Assembly: GCA_913775095.1 (NCBI GenBank)
Contig: CAJYIW010000009.1
Span: 1-64,000, forward strand
DNA length: 64,000 bases
Reading direction: 5' to 3'
From: an uncultured Siphonobacter sp.
GTDB taxonomy: Bacteria; Bacteroidota; Bacteroidia; Cytophagales; Spirosomataceae
In this document: piece by piece, positions 1 through 8,130 of the stretch
Numbering within the stretch: the stretch's first letter is position 1
How the letters are laid out: each line of letters begins with the position of its first letter
Notes under the pieces: generated by a model
Seen by the model: the letters and a program-made list of their open reading frames with translations, nothing else
Database searches by the model: none
What the model was told of the DNA's origin: nothing
Program-made: the position numbers and the translations under genes

Positions 1-119
1 TTCATCTTCTCGACTTTGCGGGCGTCGATGTCCACGCATACCACCTGATTTCCTGTTTCGGCAAAGCACGTTCCCGTGACTAATCCAACGTATCCGGTGC
101 CTACTACGGCTAATTTCAT
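1..119 (-). CDS. ugd: UDP-glucose 6-dehydrogenase family, N-terminal fragment
   Basis: Only the first 39 or so codons are inside the window; the gene runs off the left edge. The start ATG is at 119-117 on the minus strand. The translation begins [16 protein letters not shown], followed by CFAE and CVDID. That is the NAD-binding Rossmann start (GxGYVG) of the UDP-glucose/GDP-mannose dehydrogenase family, which oxidises UDP-glucose to UDP-glucuronate for surface polysaccharides. The wording [13 protein letters not shown] fits UDP-glucose dehydrogenase best, but other nucleotide-sugar dehydrogenases of the family cannot be excluded from this piece. It could supply the glycan cluster at 46.7-54 kb, although the two are far apart. 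Confidence 0.85.
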   Translation of the reverse strand, partial: MKLAVVGTGYVGLVTGTCFAETGNQVVCVDIDARKVEKM

Positions 120-511
120 ACTATTGACAGTGTGTTGAAATAGTTATAATGAATCGATTTGGCGGAAATATTTTCAAGAAAATAAGACTCACAAAAATAT
201 ATTTTTTCGAACAAAGCCTAAGACTCCATTCTTAAATTGACTGTGCGGCGAACAGAATATTTTTATTTTTCTATTTAATATAAAAATTATTAAACTATAG
301 ACTTACGGTATCTGAAATGGAATGATACATCCGTAATAAACGGCAATTAACCAGTAATTGTTTGTTCGATTAATCACTGATTTCTCTTTCAATAAACGTT
401 TTAATCCCATATGTCTTCCTTCTAAAGCCTGAAAAGCTAAGTAGTTAAAAGTGAATTCCTAAGCATCAAAATTGCTGCGTGGAAAAGGAAAAACAGGTTT
501 AGGGTTTTATC
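120..511. other. AT-rich intergenic gap, no gene seen
   Basis: This 392-base stretch lies between two divergent genes, the minus-strand dehydrogenase and the plus-strand PolX-like gene. It is A+T rich and must hold the promoters of both, but no clear TTG / TAnnTTTG pair, long hairpin or small reading frame stands out. Confidence 0.5.
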
Positions 512-2227
512 TTGCCCGAAAAAATTGACTGCCGCGTGACGAACGAAGAAATAGTTGAAATTTTCGAATTAACTACCAAGTTGCTGGAACTTCACGGTGA
601 AAACGAATTTAAAATTCGCAATTACCAGAATGCTGCTTTCAATCTGGATAAAACCACTGTGGACCTGCTTACCGCTCCCGTCGAAGAACTTTCGATGATT
701 CCCGGTGTAGTGAAGAGTATGGCCATGAAAATTGAGGAGATCCGTACGACGGGCTCTTTAAAAGATCTCCAGGATTTACTGGCCCTTACTCCCGAAGGCA
801 TTCTGGAAATGTTCAGAATCAAGGGGATAGGTCCGAAGAAAATCCGTACGATATGGAAAGAACTGGGTATTACGGACACGCAACAACTCTTACTGGCCTG
901 CGAAAACGGAGACATTGCCAAACTCAAAGGCTTCGGCGAAAAAACGCAGGAGACGATTCATACCAACCTGCTGTTTCTTCAATCCAATTCGTCCAAACTT
1001 CGCATGGATGCGGCAATGGTTCTGGCCGAAGTTCTATTTGATGCTTTAGAGAAAAAGTATCCGGTTGAAATCACGGGAGAAGTTCGCCGTAAGCTGGAAA
1101 TTGTGGAGTTAATTCAGCTGGTCGTTTCGTCCGAACATCCGGCTGAAGTGCAGTCCTTTCTGAATACCCTGGAATTTCTTACTCCGGAGGAAAAGGCTTC
1201 GACTCCATTTATCTGGCGTGGCCGTTTTCTGGAGCGAACCATTCCGGTGGAAGTCCGAATCAGCAAACCTCAACAGTTTGTTAATCAGGTTTTTATTCAT
1301 TCTTCCGACGAAAAACACCTGATTCAGCCCCTGGGCACTACCACGCTTTTAAAAACGGCTCTCCAGGAACCCCATGACTCCGAAGAAGCGATTTACGCGA
1401 AACTGGGGATGCCTTATCTCTCCGCTGAGTTACGCAATGGTGAGCTGGAGTTTGACCCGGCTTTTCAAAGTAAAAAACTGATTACCTGGGATGCACTGAA
1501 AGGCACGGTGCATAACCACTCGACCTGGTCGGATGGGAAACATACCCTCGAACAAATGGCCCGGGCGGCAGCCGATCTGGGACTGGAATATTTAGGCATT
1601 GCGGATCACTCTAAATCAGCAACGTACGCCAACGGCCTCAGCGAAGAACGGGTGTATCAGCAACACCAGCAGGTTGATGAGTTAAACGCTCAATTCAAAC
1701 AAGAAGGCCTGAATTTTAAAATTTTTAAAGGCATTGAATCGGATATTCTGGGTGACGGCTCGCTGGATTACTCGTCGGAAGTACTGAAAACCTTCGATTT
1801 TGTAGTGGCATCGGTTCACTCGAATCTAAAAATGACGGAAGAGCGGGCTATGCAACGGCTCATTACGGCCATTGAAAATTCGTTTACGACGATTATTGGT
1901 CACCCCACCGGGCGATTATTACTCTCCCGCCCCGGCTATCCGGTTGACCACCAGAAGCTCATAGATGCCTGTGCGGCGAACGGGGTTATTCTGGAACTCA
2001 ACGCCAGCCCCTATCGGCTGGACGTAGACTGGAGATGGATTCCCTATGCTCTTGAAAAAGGCGTAGTAGTATCCATTAACCCTGACGCTCACCACATCGA
2101 AGGGTATCTGGACATGCATTATGGCGTGGCCGTAGCCCGTAAAGGAGGATTAACGCAGGAAATGACCTTTAATGCCTTAGGCCAGGAAGCAGTGGCAGCG
2201 TACTTCACGAAACGTAAAATCGGATAA
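512..2227 (+). CDS. PolX-like protein: helix-hairpin-helix + degenerate polymerase + PHP domain
   Basis: The 571-residue protein has the domain order of bacterial PolX. An N-terminal helical domain carries helix-hairpin-helix motifs (KGIGPKKI near 104-111, KGFGEKT near 139-145). A family X nucleotidyltransferase-like region spans about 165-320. A C-terminal PHP domain starts at HNHSTWSDG (H334, H336) and continues with GIADHS, ESDILGDG, VASVHS, GHPTGR and NPDAHH. The PHP metal-binding motifs look intact, so a 3'-5' exonuclease or phosphoesterase activity is plausible. The polymerase site looks dead: in the G-x-x-R-R motif at 189-193 the two following catalytic aspartates align with L200 and Q202, and the third with E247. 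The start is TTG; the next in-frame ATG would remove part of the first domain. In related bacteria PolX acts in base-excision repair. Confidence 0.85.
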   Translation: MPEKIDCRVTNEEIVEIFELTTKLLELHGENEFKIRNYQNAAFNLDKTTVDLLTAPVEELSMIPGVVKSMAMKIEEIRTTGSLKDLQDLLALTPEGILEMFRIKGIGPKKIRTIWKELGITDTQQLLLACENGDIAKLKGFGEKTQETIHTNLLFLQSNSSKLRMDAAMVLAEVLFDALEKKYPVEITGEVRRKLEIVELIQLVVSSEHPAEVQSFLNTLEFLTPEEKASTPFIWRGRFLERTIPVEVRISKPQQFVNQVFIHSSDEKHLIQPLGTTTLLKTALQEPHDSEEAIYAKLGMPYLSAELRNGELEFDPAFQSKKLITWDALKGTVHNHSTWSDGKHTLEQMARAAADLGLEYLGIADHSKSATYANGLSEERVYQQHQQVDELNAQFKQEGLNFKIFKGIESDILGDGSLDYSSEVLKTFDFVVASVHSNLKMTEERAMQRLITAIENSFTTIIGHPTGRLLLSRPGYPVDHQKLIDACAANGVILELNASPYRLDVDWRWIPYALEKGVVVSINPDAHHIEGYLDMHYGVAVARKGGLTQEMTFNALGQEAVAAYFTKRKIG

Positions 2228-2334
2228 ATCGATACAAAACACCGGAACCAAAACCAGTACTATACGTTATTTCTGAAGCGGTCGGGATCAGATCGTCCAA
2301 CCCAGCTATAACGTATTGAATCTGTTCAAGAAAC

Positions 2335-3207
2335 ATGAATAAAAAAGTAAATGTAGGCCTGGTGCAGATGTCTAACTCTGCCGACGTGGAGGCCAATATT
2401 CAGAAAGCCGAAGCAGGCATCCGCGAAGCCGCCGCCAAAGGTGCTCAGATTGTTTGTTTGCAGGAGCTTTTTACTTCCCTGTATTTCTGCGACGTGGAAG
2501 ATCACCACAACTTCTCACTGGCAGAAGCCATCCCAGGGCCTACCACCGACCGCATGGGCAAACTGGCGGCTGAACTGGGGGTAGTCATTGTAGCTTCCCT
2601 GTTCGAGAAACGGGCGGCGGGTTTGTACCACAACACGACTGCCGTTCTGGACGCCGATGGCACCTATCTGGGTAAATACCGCAAAATGCACATTCCTGAT
2701 GATCCGGGGTATTACGAGAAGTTTTACTTCACGCCCGGCGATTTAGGTTATAAGGTTTTTGATACCAAATTTGCTAAAATCGGCGTGCTGATCTGCTGGG
2801 ATCAGTGGTACCCCGAAGCCTCCCGCATTACGGCTCTGATGGGTGCGGATATTCTGTTCTACCCCACTGCCATCGGCTGGGACGTGAACGAAACCGATCC
2901 TCAGGTGAATAAAGAACAATACGAAGCCTGGCAAACCATTCAGCGGAGTCATGCCGTGGCCAACGGGGTGTACGTAGTGGCGGTGAACCGCGTGGGTCGG
3001 GAAGCTGATCAGGAATTCTGGGGCGGCAGTTTCGTTGCCAAACCCCACGGAGGTCTCTTATACCTTGCTCCGCACGATCAGGAGACCGTGCACGTGCAGG
3101 AACTGGACCTGGAAGTGGCCGACCGCATCCGTACCACCTGGCCTTATTTCCGTGACCGTCGGATTGACTCCTACCAGCCCATTACGAAACGATTTATTGA
3201 CGAATAA
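2335..3207 (+). CDS. aguB: N-carbamoylputrescine amidase (nitrilase superfamily)
   Basis: The 290-residue carbon-nitrogen hydrolase hydrolyses N-carbamoylputrescine to putrescine, CO2 and ammonia, the last step of the agmatine route to polyamines. The Glu-Lys-Cys triad is visible as E44 (LQELF), K117 (KYRKMHIPDD) and C154 (LICWDQWYPEASR). The insert PDDPGYYEKFYFTPGD and the motif CWDQWYPEASR are characteristic of the AguB/plant CPA subgroup, which makes this more specific than a generic nitrilase call. Agmatine deiminase, often adjacent, is not in this window. An intrinsic terminator follows directly. Confidence 0.88.
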   Translation: MNKKVNVGLVQMSNSADVEANIQKAEAGIREAAAKGAQIVCLQELFTSLYFCDVEDHHNFSLAEAIPGPTTDRMGKLAAELGVVIVASLFEKRAAGLYHNTTAVLDADGTYLGKYRKMHIPDDPGYYEKFYFTPGDLGYKVFDTKFAKIGVLICWDQWYPEASRITALMGADILFYPTAIGWDVNETDPQVNKEQYEAWQTIQRSHAVANGVYVVAVNRVGREADQEFWGGSFVAKPHGGLLYLAPHDQETVHVQELDLEVADRIRTTWPYFRDRRIDSYQPITKRFIDE

Positions 3208-3215
3208 TACAGTAC

Positions 3216-3245
3216 GAGGCGGAACCTGATATTCCGCCTCTTTTT
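3216..3245 (+). terminator. Intrinsic terminator after aguB
   Basis: Perfect 9-bp stem GAGGCGGAA / TTCCGCCTC with a 7-nt loop, followed by TTTTT. Confidence 0.85.
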
Positions 3246-3266
3246 ATATCCTTTCTTTCTCCCATC

Positions 3267-4127
3267 GTGAAAAATTCTTTCGTCGCCACGGGTTTACTGT
3301 TTGCGGCATTATGGTCCTCCGCTTCTGTAGCGGCCAAATTCGGTCTTCAATCGGCAGAACCCATGGTCCTGTTTGATATCCGTTATTTCGGAGCCGGTTT
3401 TTTCCTGCTGATCTACGCACTCCTTTTTGAAAAACAGCGAATGCCCCAGGGCAAAGAATGGCGACAACTGATCACTTTTGCTGTTCTCAACACGGTGGTG
3501 TATCTGGGCTTGTTTGTTTTTGCCATGAAACAGGTAGCGGCAGGGATCGGCAGTCTAGCCATTGCCATTAACCCTCTGTTAATCAGCATCATTTCTGCTT
3601 TTTATACGGGCAAGAAAGTAGGGCCGACGGAATGGGTTGCCATTGCCCTGGGCTTGGCCGGGGTCGGGATAGCCACATATCCCTTACTGCAAAACAGCTT
3701 TGCCACGCCCCAGGGATTACTTCTGCTTTTCTTAAGTATGCTCTCCTATTCCATCGCTACAATTTACTTTTCTGAAATCGACTGGAAGTTATCGCGAAGC
3801 AGTATCAACGGCTGGCAGGCCCTGATTTCAGGGATTATCTGCCTGCCCCTGATCTACTTTTTCCACGAAAAGGACAATCATTACGACGGTCGCTTCTGGG
3901 CCACCGAAGTCTGGCTGACTATTTTCGTTTCTGTCGCGGCCGTTCAGCTTTGGCTGAAGTTACTGAAGGAAGATGCCGTTCGGGCTTCGCTGTTTTTGTT
4001 CCTGTGTCCGGTTTTTGGGTTTGCTTACGCCACATTTTTGCTGGGCGAGCCTTTTACGATTTACACCGCCGCCGGGACCGTTCTGGTTTTAGTTGGGTTA
4101 TGGATTGGACAGCGAGCGGGTAAATGA
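3267..4127 (+). CDS. EamA/DMT-family transporter
   Basis: A 286-residue integral membrane protein with about ten hydrophobic segments in two similar halves, as in the drug/metabolite transporter (EamA) superfamily. Typical stretches are WSSASVAAKFGLQSAEP near the start, AIAINPLLISIISAFYTGKKVG at the end of the first half and LGEPFTIYTAAGTVLVLVGLW at the end of the second. The substrate cannot be predicted; family members export amino acids, nucleobases or other metabolites. The start is GTG at 3267, and the hydrophobic N-terminus begins at once. It has its own transcription unit after the aguB terminator. Confidence 0.85.
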   Translation: MKNSFVATGLLFAALWSSASVAAKFGLQSAEPMVLFDIRYFGAGFFLLIYALLFEKQRMPQGKEWRQLITFAVLNTVVYLGLFVFAMKQVAAGIGSLAIAINPLLISIISAFYTGKKVGPTEWVAIALGLAGVGIATYPLLQNSFATPQGLLLLFLSMLSYSIATIYFSEIDWKLSRSSINGWQALISGIICLPLIYFFHEKDNHYDGRFWATEVWLTIFVSVAAVQLWLKLLKEDAVRASLFLFLCPVFGFAYATFLLGEPFTIYTAAGTVLVLVGLWIGQRAGK

Positions 4128-4191
4128 TTAGGTCTCTATCATACCAGCGGGTTCCGGTTTGCAAATCCAGACCCGCCTTAACATTAACTTA

Positions 4192-4217
4192 TAGAGACGC
4201 GATGAATCGCGTCTCTA
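4192..4217. repeat. Palindromic intergenic repeat (GAGACGCGAT type)
   Basis: A perfect 12-2-12 inverted repeat, TAGAGACGCGAT ga ATCGCGTCTCTA, between the transporter and the next operon. GTAGAGA / GCGTCTC words recur in gaps near 18.6, 22.1-22.4, 54.0 and 56.0-56.2 kb, so this looks like a member of a dispersed family rather than only a terminator. It has no T-run. Confidence 0.6.
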
Positions 4218-4290
4218 CTGCTTGAGGATGCTGTTTCGGATTTTCCTTGCGTTCTAGCTCATTCTTTCAAAATAAATTTTCACTCATCTA

Positions 4291-4334
4291 TTGACTTATT
4301 AAATCTGGTTTCGTTTACTTTGCATTACAAAGTA
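4291..4334 (+). promoter_or_regulatory. Promoter with overlapping palindromic operator (site 1)
   Basis: TTG at 4291 and TTACTTTG at 4315-4322, 21 nt apart, match the Bacteroidota TTG / TAnnTTTG promoter apart from one base. The -7 box is inside a perfect palindrome, TACTTTG-CATTA-CAAAGTA (4316-4334), which ends 10 nt before the ATG at 4344. A near-identical site lies before the gene at 5347. The winged-helix regulator encoded between the two targets is the obvious candidate ligand. Confidence 0.75.
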
Positions 4335-4343
4335 CTTCGATTT

Positions 4344-4967
4344 ATGATTCAAGAAGAAGGTCCCTTACGCGATTTATCTGAAATCCGTCAAATGATGGAA
4401 CGTTCCTCCCGGTTTCTATCCCTGAGTGGATTGTCGGGAGTTTTTGCCGGTACGGTAGCCCTGCTGGGGGCCGCCGCCGCCTGGAAATTCCTGCAGGGAA
4501 CGGAATCGATGATTGGCCAGGCCTTTGTAGACAAGCCTTATGGCTTTTATCAGTTTTTCGTGGTCAATTTTGGGGGTGTTCTGCTTTTATCCATCGTGGG
4601 AGGACTGTATTTTACCAACCGCCGGGCCCGTCAGCAAGGCTGGAAACTTTGGGATGCTACCTCCAAACGCTTACTGATTAACATGGCTATTCCATTGGCA
4701 ACGGGGGCTATCTTTTGTTATTTTTTACTCTTTAGAGCACCTGAGTTAATCGCGTCCTGCACGCTGGTTTTTTACGGAATGTCTCTGCTCAATGCCAGTA
4801 AATACACCCATAGTGACGTAAGGACACTCGGAATTTTAGAGCTAATTCTGGGAATTTTGTGCGGATGGTTTGCGACCACCGGCACCAGCCTGTTATTTTG
4901 GGCCCTGGGTTTTGGCGTCCTCCACATCCTGTACGGTATCATCATGTACCGTAAATACGGGGCATAA
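4344..4967 (+). CDS. Conserved membrane protein upstream of winged-helix regulator
   Basis: A 207-residue protein with a soluble start (EIRQMMERSSRFLSLSGLSG) and about six hydrophobic segments. I do not recognise a named domain. From memory, proteins with the MMERSSRFLSLSGLSG start commonly precede a small winged-helix regulator in Bacteroidota, as here. I chose the ATG at 4344 because the in-frame TTG at 4320 lies inside the predicted -7 box and could not be in the mRNA. It starts the unit that continues into the regulator at 4995, with a 27-nt gap. The palindrome over its promoter implies control by that regulator. Confidence 0.75.
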   Translation: MIQEEGPLRDLSEIRQMMERSSRFLSLSGLSGVFAGTVALLGAAAAWKFLQGTESMIGQAFVDKPYGFYQFFVVNFGGVLLLSIVGGLYFTNRRARQQGWKLWDATSKRLLINMAIPLATGAIFCYFLLFRAPELIASCTLVFYGMSLLNASKYTHSDVRTLGILELILGILCGWFATTGTSLLFWALGFGVLHILYGIIMYRKYGA

Positions 4968-4994
4968 GCAGACTCACAAGGGTCTGGATTAGGT

Positions 4995-5303
4995 ATGAAA
5001 AGTTTCATTGATCAATTAAATAAAGCGTTTGAGAATCGGGTACGGCTGGGCATTATGTCGGTGCTGATGGTAAACGACTGGGTAGAATTCAATACACTCA
5101 AAGAAACACTACAGCAGACGGACGGTAACCTGGCGAGTCACCTCATGGCTCTGGAAAAAGTACAATACGTGGCCATTCGAAAAGGATTCATTGGCCGTAA
5201 GCCCAATACGTCCTATCAGGCTACCAATGAGGGCCGTGAAGCCTTCCAGGAGCATCTGAATGCTCTGGAGTCTCTCCTGCGGTCCGTCCCGGCCAAGTCT
5301 TAA
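4995..5303 (+). CDS. Winged-helix transcriptional regulator (MarR/PadR-like, HTH_34 type)
   Basis: A 102-residue single-domain protein. The sequence ALENRVRLGIMSVL-like start (AFENRVRLGIMSVL), VEFNTLKETLQQTDGNLASHLMALEKVQYV recognition region and the wing IRKGFIGRKPNTSYQATNEGREAF match the small winged-helix regulators of the HTH_34 (PF13601) type. It has no ligand domain. It sits between two membrane-protein genes whose promoters carry the same ACTTTG-N5-CAAAGT palindrome, so I infer a local repressor that also controls itself through the upstream promoter. The signal is unknown. Confidence 0.85.
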   Translation: MKSFIDQLNKAFENRVRLGIMSVLMVNDWVEFNTLKETLQQTDGNLASHLMALEKVQYVAIRKGFIGRKPNTSYQATNEGREAFQEHLNALESLLRSVPAKS

Positions 5304-5317
5304 TTTTTTTTGACCTT

Positions 5318-5337
5318 TAACTTTGAATCTCAAAGTA
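5318..5337 (+). promoter_or_regulatory. Promoter -7 box with palindromic operator (site 2)
   Basis: TAACTTTG at 5318-5325 is a full match to TAnnTTTG and forms the left arm of the palindrome ACTTTG-AATCT-CAAAGT (5320-5336). The palindrome ends 10 nt before the ATG at 5347, exactly the spacing seen at site 1 (4316-4334). The -33 element is not clear. Confidence 0.7.
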
Positions 5338-5346
5338 CTTTTTAAA

Positions 5347-6756
5347 ATGAAAACAAAAGCACTTCTTCTTATCGCACTGGTTCTCTGGCAGAACTACCTC
5401 TTCTACGATCAGGATTGCGGACTGAATTTCCTGGCTTATGCCCTCACCCTGCTGGCAGTGGCCGGGTATTACTCGCCGGAATCACTGCGACAGAAAAACA
5501 TCCTGCTGTCGGCTGCGGGTTTAATTCTCTCGGCGTTAACCCTCGTGGTCTACGGCGAAGGCCCCTCCATTCCTCTTTATTTTGGCTCCTTTTTCTTACT
5601 GGCCGGTTATTGGTCTGCTCCTGCCCTCTCGCCCTACATAGCCGCTTTTAACGGCGGGCTGAGCAGTGCAGGGGTAGCTTCCGCCCATTTTGTTTCCTCC
5701 CTGCTGACCGCGGGTAACTACCCTAACAGCCGGAACAAATGGAAGAGAAACCTGAAAAACTGGCTGATTCCGGTGGTGGTTACCCTGATCTTCTATTTTC
5801 TCTATAACGCGGCCAATCCGGACTTTGCCCTGATTACCACTGATTATACCATAAACGGAGGATATGTGGTACTTACCATGCTGGGATTCATTTACATTCC
5901 GGCACTTATCTTCCCGTATTCCCTGAAAGTTATGCACGCGTATGATCTGAAAACCCCTGACTCACTGGAGCGGATCAGAGCGAAGTTTACCGGAAATAGT
6001 TTAAATCTGAAATGGGAATTCAAACAGGCGATTATTCTTTTTTCCCTGCTCAATCTTTTGCTTGGAGTCTTTCTCTTTATGGAACTGAAGATGGTATGGA
6101 CCGCCGCTCAGATCACCCATGCTCCAGAGTTATCCTCCCGGGTACACGATCATGTAAATATTTTGATTTTCAGTATATTATGTTCAATACTGGTAATTCT
6201 TTATTACTTCAGAAAAAACCTTAATTTCTATCCTTCCCACACCCTTTTAACCCGTTTAGCGTATGCCTGGATCATTCAGAATATGGTATTACTTCTGGTT
6301 ACTCTTTCTACCAATATTGCCTATGTATTTAATTATGGTCTTACCTACCATCGTATTGGAGTGTATATCTGGCTACTGATCACGGCGATTGGATTACTGA
6401 CCACCATCTATAAAATTGCGTTCAGAAAATCAAACGCTTATCTCTTCCGTTTCAATAGCTGGTCCGTCTATTTCATTCTGATCATTTCGCTCGCTATTCC
6501 CTGGTCAACCCTCATCGTCGATTATAACCTTCACCATTCCCGATCAAAAGACCTTTCGTATCTGCTCTCGCTGGAACCTTATGTGATTCCTCAGTTAAAC
6601 GCCATTCAAACGAATGACCCCGATTTTCAGAAAGGATTAAACGCCAAGATCACCTTCTTCCAGAAGCAGTACAGCCGTAAGCCCGACCACTGGCGATCCT
6701 GGAGTTACGGCGACTGGCGACTGCATGAATACCTGAAAACGCAAGCTTTACCATAA
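5347..6756 (+). CDS. DUF4173/DUF4153-like polytopic membrane protein
   Basis: A 469-residue protein with roughly a dozen membrane segments and a soluble C-terminal tail (NAIQTNDPDFQKGLNAKITFFQKQYSRKPDHWRSWSYGDW). The region around NIAYVFNYGLTYHRIGVYIWLLI resembles the Y-GLT-hR- signature of DUF4173/DUF4153 proteins, whose function is unknown. The ATG at 5347 is preferred; the TTG 24 nt upstream is part of the -7 box. It is the second predicted target of the regulator at 4995 and is followed after 25 nt by the DUF1361 gene, so they are probably co-transcribed. Confidence 0.7.
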   Translation: MKTKALLLIALVLWQNYLFYDQDCGLNFLAYALTLLAVAGYYSPESLRQKNILLSAAGLILSALTLVVYGEGPSIPLYFGSFFLLAGYWSAPALSPYIAAFNGGLSSAGVASAHFVSSLLTAGNYPNSRNKWKRNLKNWLIPVVVTLIFYFLYNAANPDFALITTDYTINGGYVVLTMLGFIYIPALIFPYSLKVMHAYDLKTPDSLERIRAKFTGNSLNLKWEFKQAIILFSLLNLLLGVFLFMELKMVWTAAQITHAPELSSRVHDHVNILIFSILCSILVILYYFRKNLNFYPSHTLLTRLAYAWIIQNMVLLLVTLSTNIAYVFNYGLTYHRIGVYIWLLITAIGLLTTIYKIAFRKSNAYLFRFNSWSVYFILIISLAIPWSTLIVDYNLHHSRSKDLSYLLSLEPYVIPQLNAIQTNDPDFQKGLNAKITFFQKQYSRKPDHWRSWSYGDWRLHEYLKTQALP

Positions 6757-6781
6757 TACTCAACCTTCAACTTTTCCACGT

Positions 6782-7429
6782 ATGTTACTTGCCCCCACCC
6801 GTACCCGGCAAATCGGCAGCCTTACGGCTTTGTCCGTCCTCTCCGCTACCTTTCTGGCCATCCGCTTTGGCATCACTCATGGCGGCTGGTATGTGATGAT
6901 TAACTGGAATCTGTTTCTGGCCTGGATGCCGCTTTTCCTTTCGCTCTGGTTTGAACGCGTGGCTCACATCGAACCTGGCTCCAAGCTCAAACTCGTCTCC
7001 ATTGGTCTGCTCTGGCTGTTGTTTTTCCCGAATGCTCCGTACGTGATCACGGATTTCATTCACATTCAGCATACCAGCGGGATTCCGGCCTGGCACGATG
7101 CTCTGATGATTTTCAGTTATGCCATGACCAGCCTCATTTGTGGTCTGCTGTCCTTCCACTGGATGCGTCAGAATTTACTGCGAATCATGCCCCGCTGGTC
7201 AGAATACCTGATGCTGGCGGTGCTGCCCCTGAGCGGGTTTGGTATCTACCTGGGCCGGGTGAAACGCCTCAACAGCTGGCATCCGTTTACGAAACCCGGC
7301 TTACTCCTTCAACAGATCCTGGAGAGTCTGGTCAACCGGCAGGCCATCCTGATGACGCTTGAATTTTCAGTAATGATTGGTATTTCTTACCTCGTCCTCC
7401 TAAGTTTGATGCAGAAAGAACGCGTATGA
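6782..7429 (+). CDS. DUF1361 family membrane protein
   Basis: A 215-residue membrane protein with six or so hydrophobic segments. The conserved stretch LLFFPNAPYVITDFIHI, the later HDALMIFSYAMTSLICG and the C-terminal GIYLGRVKRLNSWHPF mark DUF1361, a family of unknown function. It is 25 nt downstream of the DUF4173-like gene, and a long hairpin closes the unit immediately after the stop. Confidence 0.8.
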   Translation: MLLAPTRTRQIGSLTALSVLSATFLAIRFGITHGGWYVMINWNLFLAWMPLFLSLWFERVAHIEPGSKLKLVSIGLLWLLFFPNAPYVITDFIHIQHTSGIPAWHDALMIFSYAMTSLICGLLSFHWMRQNLLRIMPRWSEYLMLAVLPLSGFGIYLGRVKRLNSWHPFTKPGLLLQQILESLVNRQAILMTLEFSVMIGISYLVLLSLMQKERV

Positions 7430-7433
7430 CAGC

Positions 7434-7499
7434 GTTTGGGGAAGTTAGAAAAGCGGTTGAAGATATCTGAACGCAACCGCTTTTCTAACTTCCTCAAAC
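7434..7499. terminator. Very long hairpin (26-bp arms) between DUF1361 gene and dgkA
   Basis: The arms at 7434-7459 and 7474-7499 are complementary at 25 of 26 positions, with a 14-nt loop. The stem starts 5 nt after the DUF1361 stop codon. It probably ends that transcript, although only short T-runs follow. The arms contain GGAAGTTAGAAAAGCGGTTG and its complement. Confidence 0.65.
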
Positions 7500-7537
7500 C
7501 TTGTCAAACCAACATCAAACCCTTTTTAACCGCAGCT

Positions 7538-7957
7538 ATGCCCATTGATATTCCCAAATTTTTTAGAAGCGTTCGGTATGCCCTGAAAGGATTGAAAGTC
7601 ATGGTCTATTCGGAAAACAATGCCCGGATTCACCTGCTGGCCACGTCCGTGGTGGTTATTCTTGGTTTTTACCTGAACATTACTAAAAAAGACTGGGTCA
7701 GCCTGATGATCTGCATTGTGCTGGTGTGGGTAACCGAAGCGATCAATACGGCTTTCGAAAAAACGGTCGATATGGTGTCTCCGGAGTACCGGAAAATCGC
7801 CGGAGAAATCAAAGATCTGGCCGCCGGAGCGGTTCTGATCTCGGCTGTCTTTTCCGTAATCGTCGGAATCATGATTTTTAAGGAATACGTTCCCTGGGAA
7901 GACTGGGCCTATAACCTGGGCATCCCGCTTCCGCAGGATAATGAGCCTGCCTATTAA
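7538..7957 (+). CDS. dgkA: Diacylglycerol/undecaprenol kinase family protein
   Basis: A 139-residue small membrane kinase that phosphorylates diacylglycerol or undecaprenol with ATP at the cytoplasmic membrane. The family signatures are visible: EAINTAFEKTVD and KDLAAGAVLISAVFSVIVG, plus the N-terminal SVRYALKGLKVMVYSENNARIHL. The wording is closer to the Gram-positive undecaprenol kinase branch than to E. coli DgkA. I placed the start at ATG 7538; an earlier in-frame start would run through the long hairpin at 7434-7499. A following hairpin at 8069-8099 may end the transcript. Confidence 0.85.
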   Translation: MPIDIPKFFRSVRYALKGLKVMVYSENNARIHLLATSVVVILGFYLNITKKDWVSLMICIVLVWVTEAINTAFEKTVDMVSPEYRKIAGEIKDLAAGAVLISAVFSVIVGIMIFKEYVPWEDWAYNLGIPLPQDNEPAY

Positions 7958-8068
7958 CGGGTTTGGTCTGCTTAAGTATCCCTTTGAATTTCAAGCCCTC
8001 ATCTTCTTTTTTTGCTGAAAGGAATGATCGCAACGCTTGTTCGATCCGTTCCTTTCCAGTACATTCGC

Positions 8069-8099
8069 TAAGCCTCTGTCAGGGACTGACAGGGGCTTA
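8069..8099. terminator. Hairpin after dgkA
   Basis: 14-bp stem (one G-U pair), TAAGCCTCTGTCAG / CTGACAGGGGCTTA, with a 3-nt loop. No T-run follows, so it is a weak terminator candidate. Confidence 0.45.
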
Positions 8100-8130
8100 A
8101 CTCTTGTCAACAACCCTGCTTTTGGCCGCT

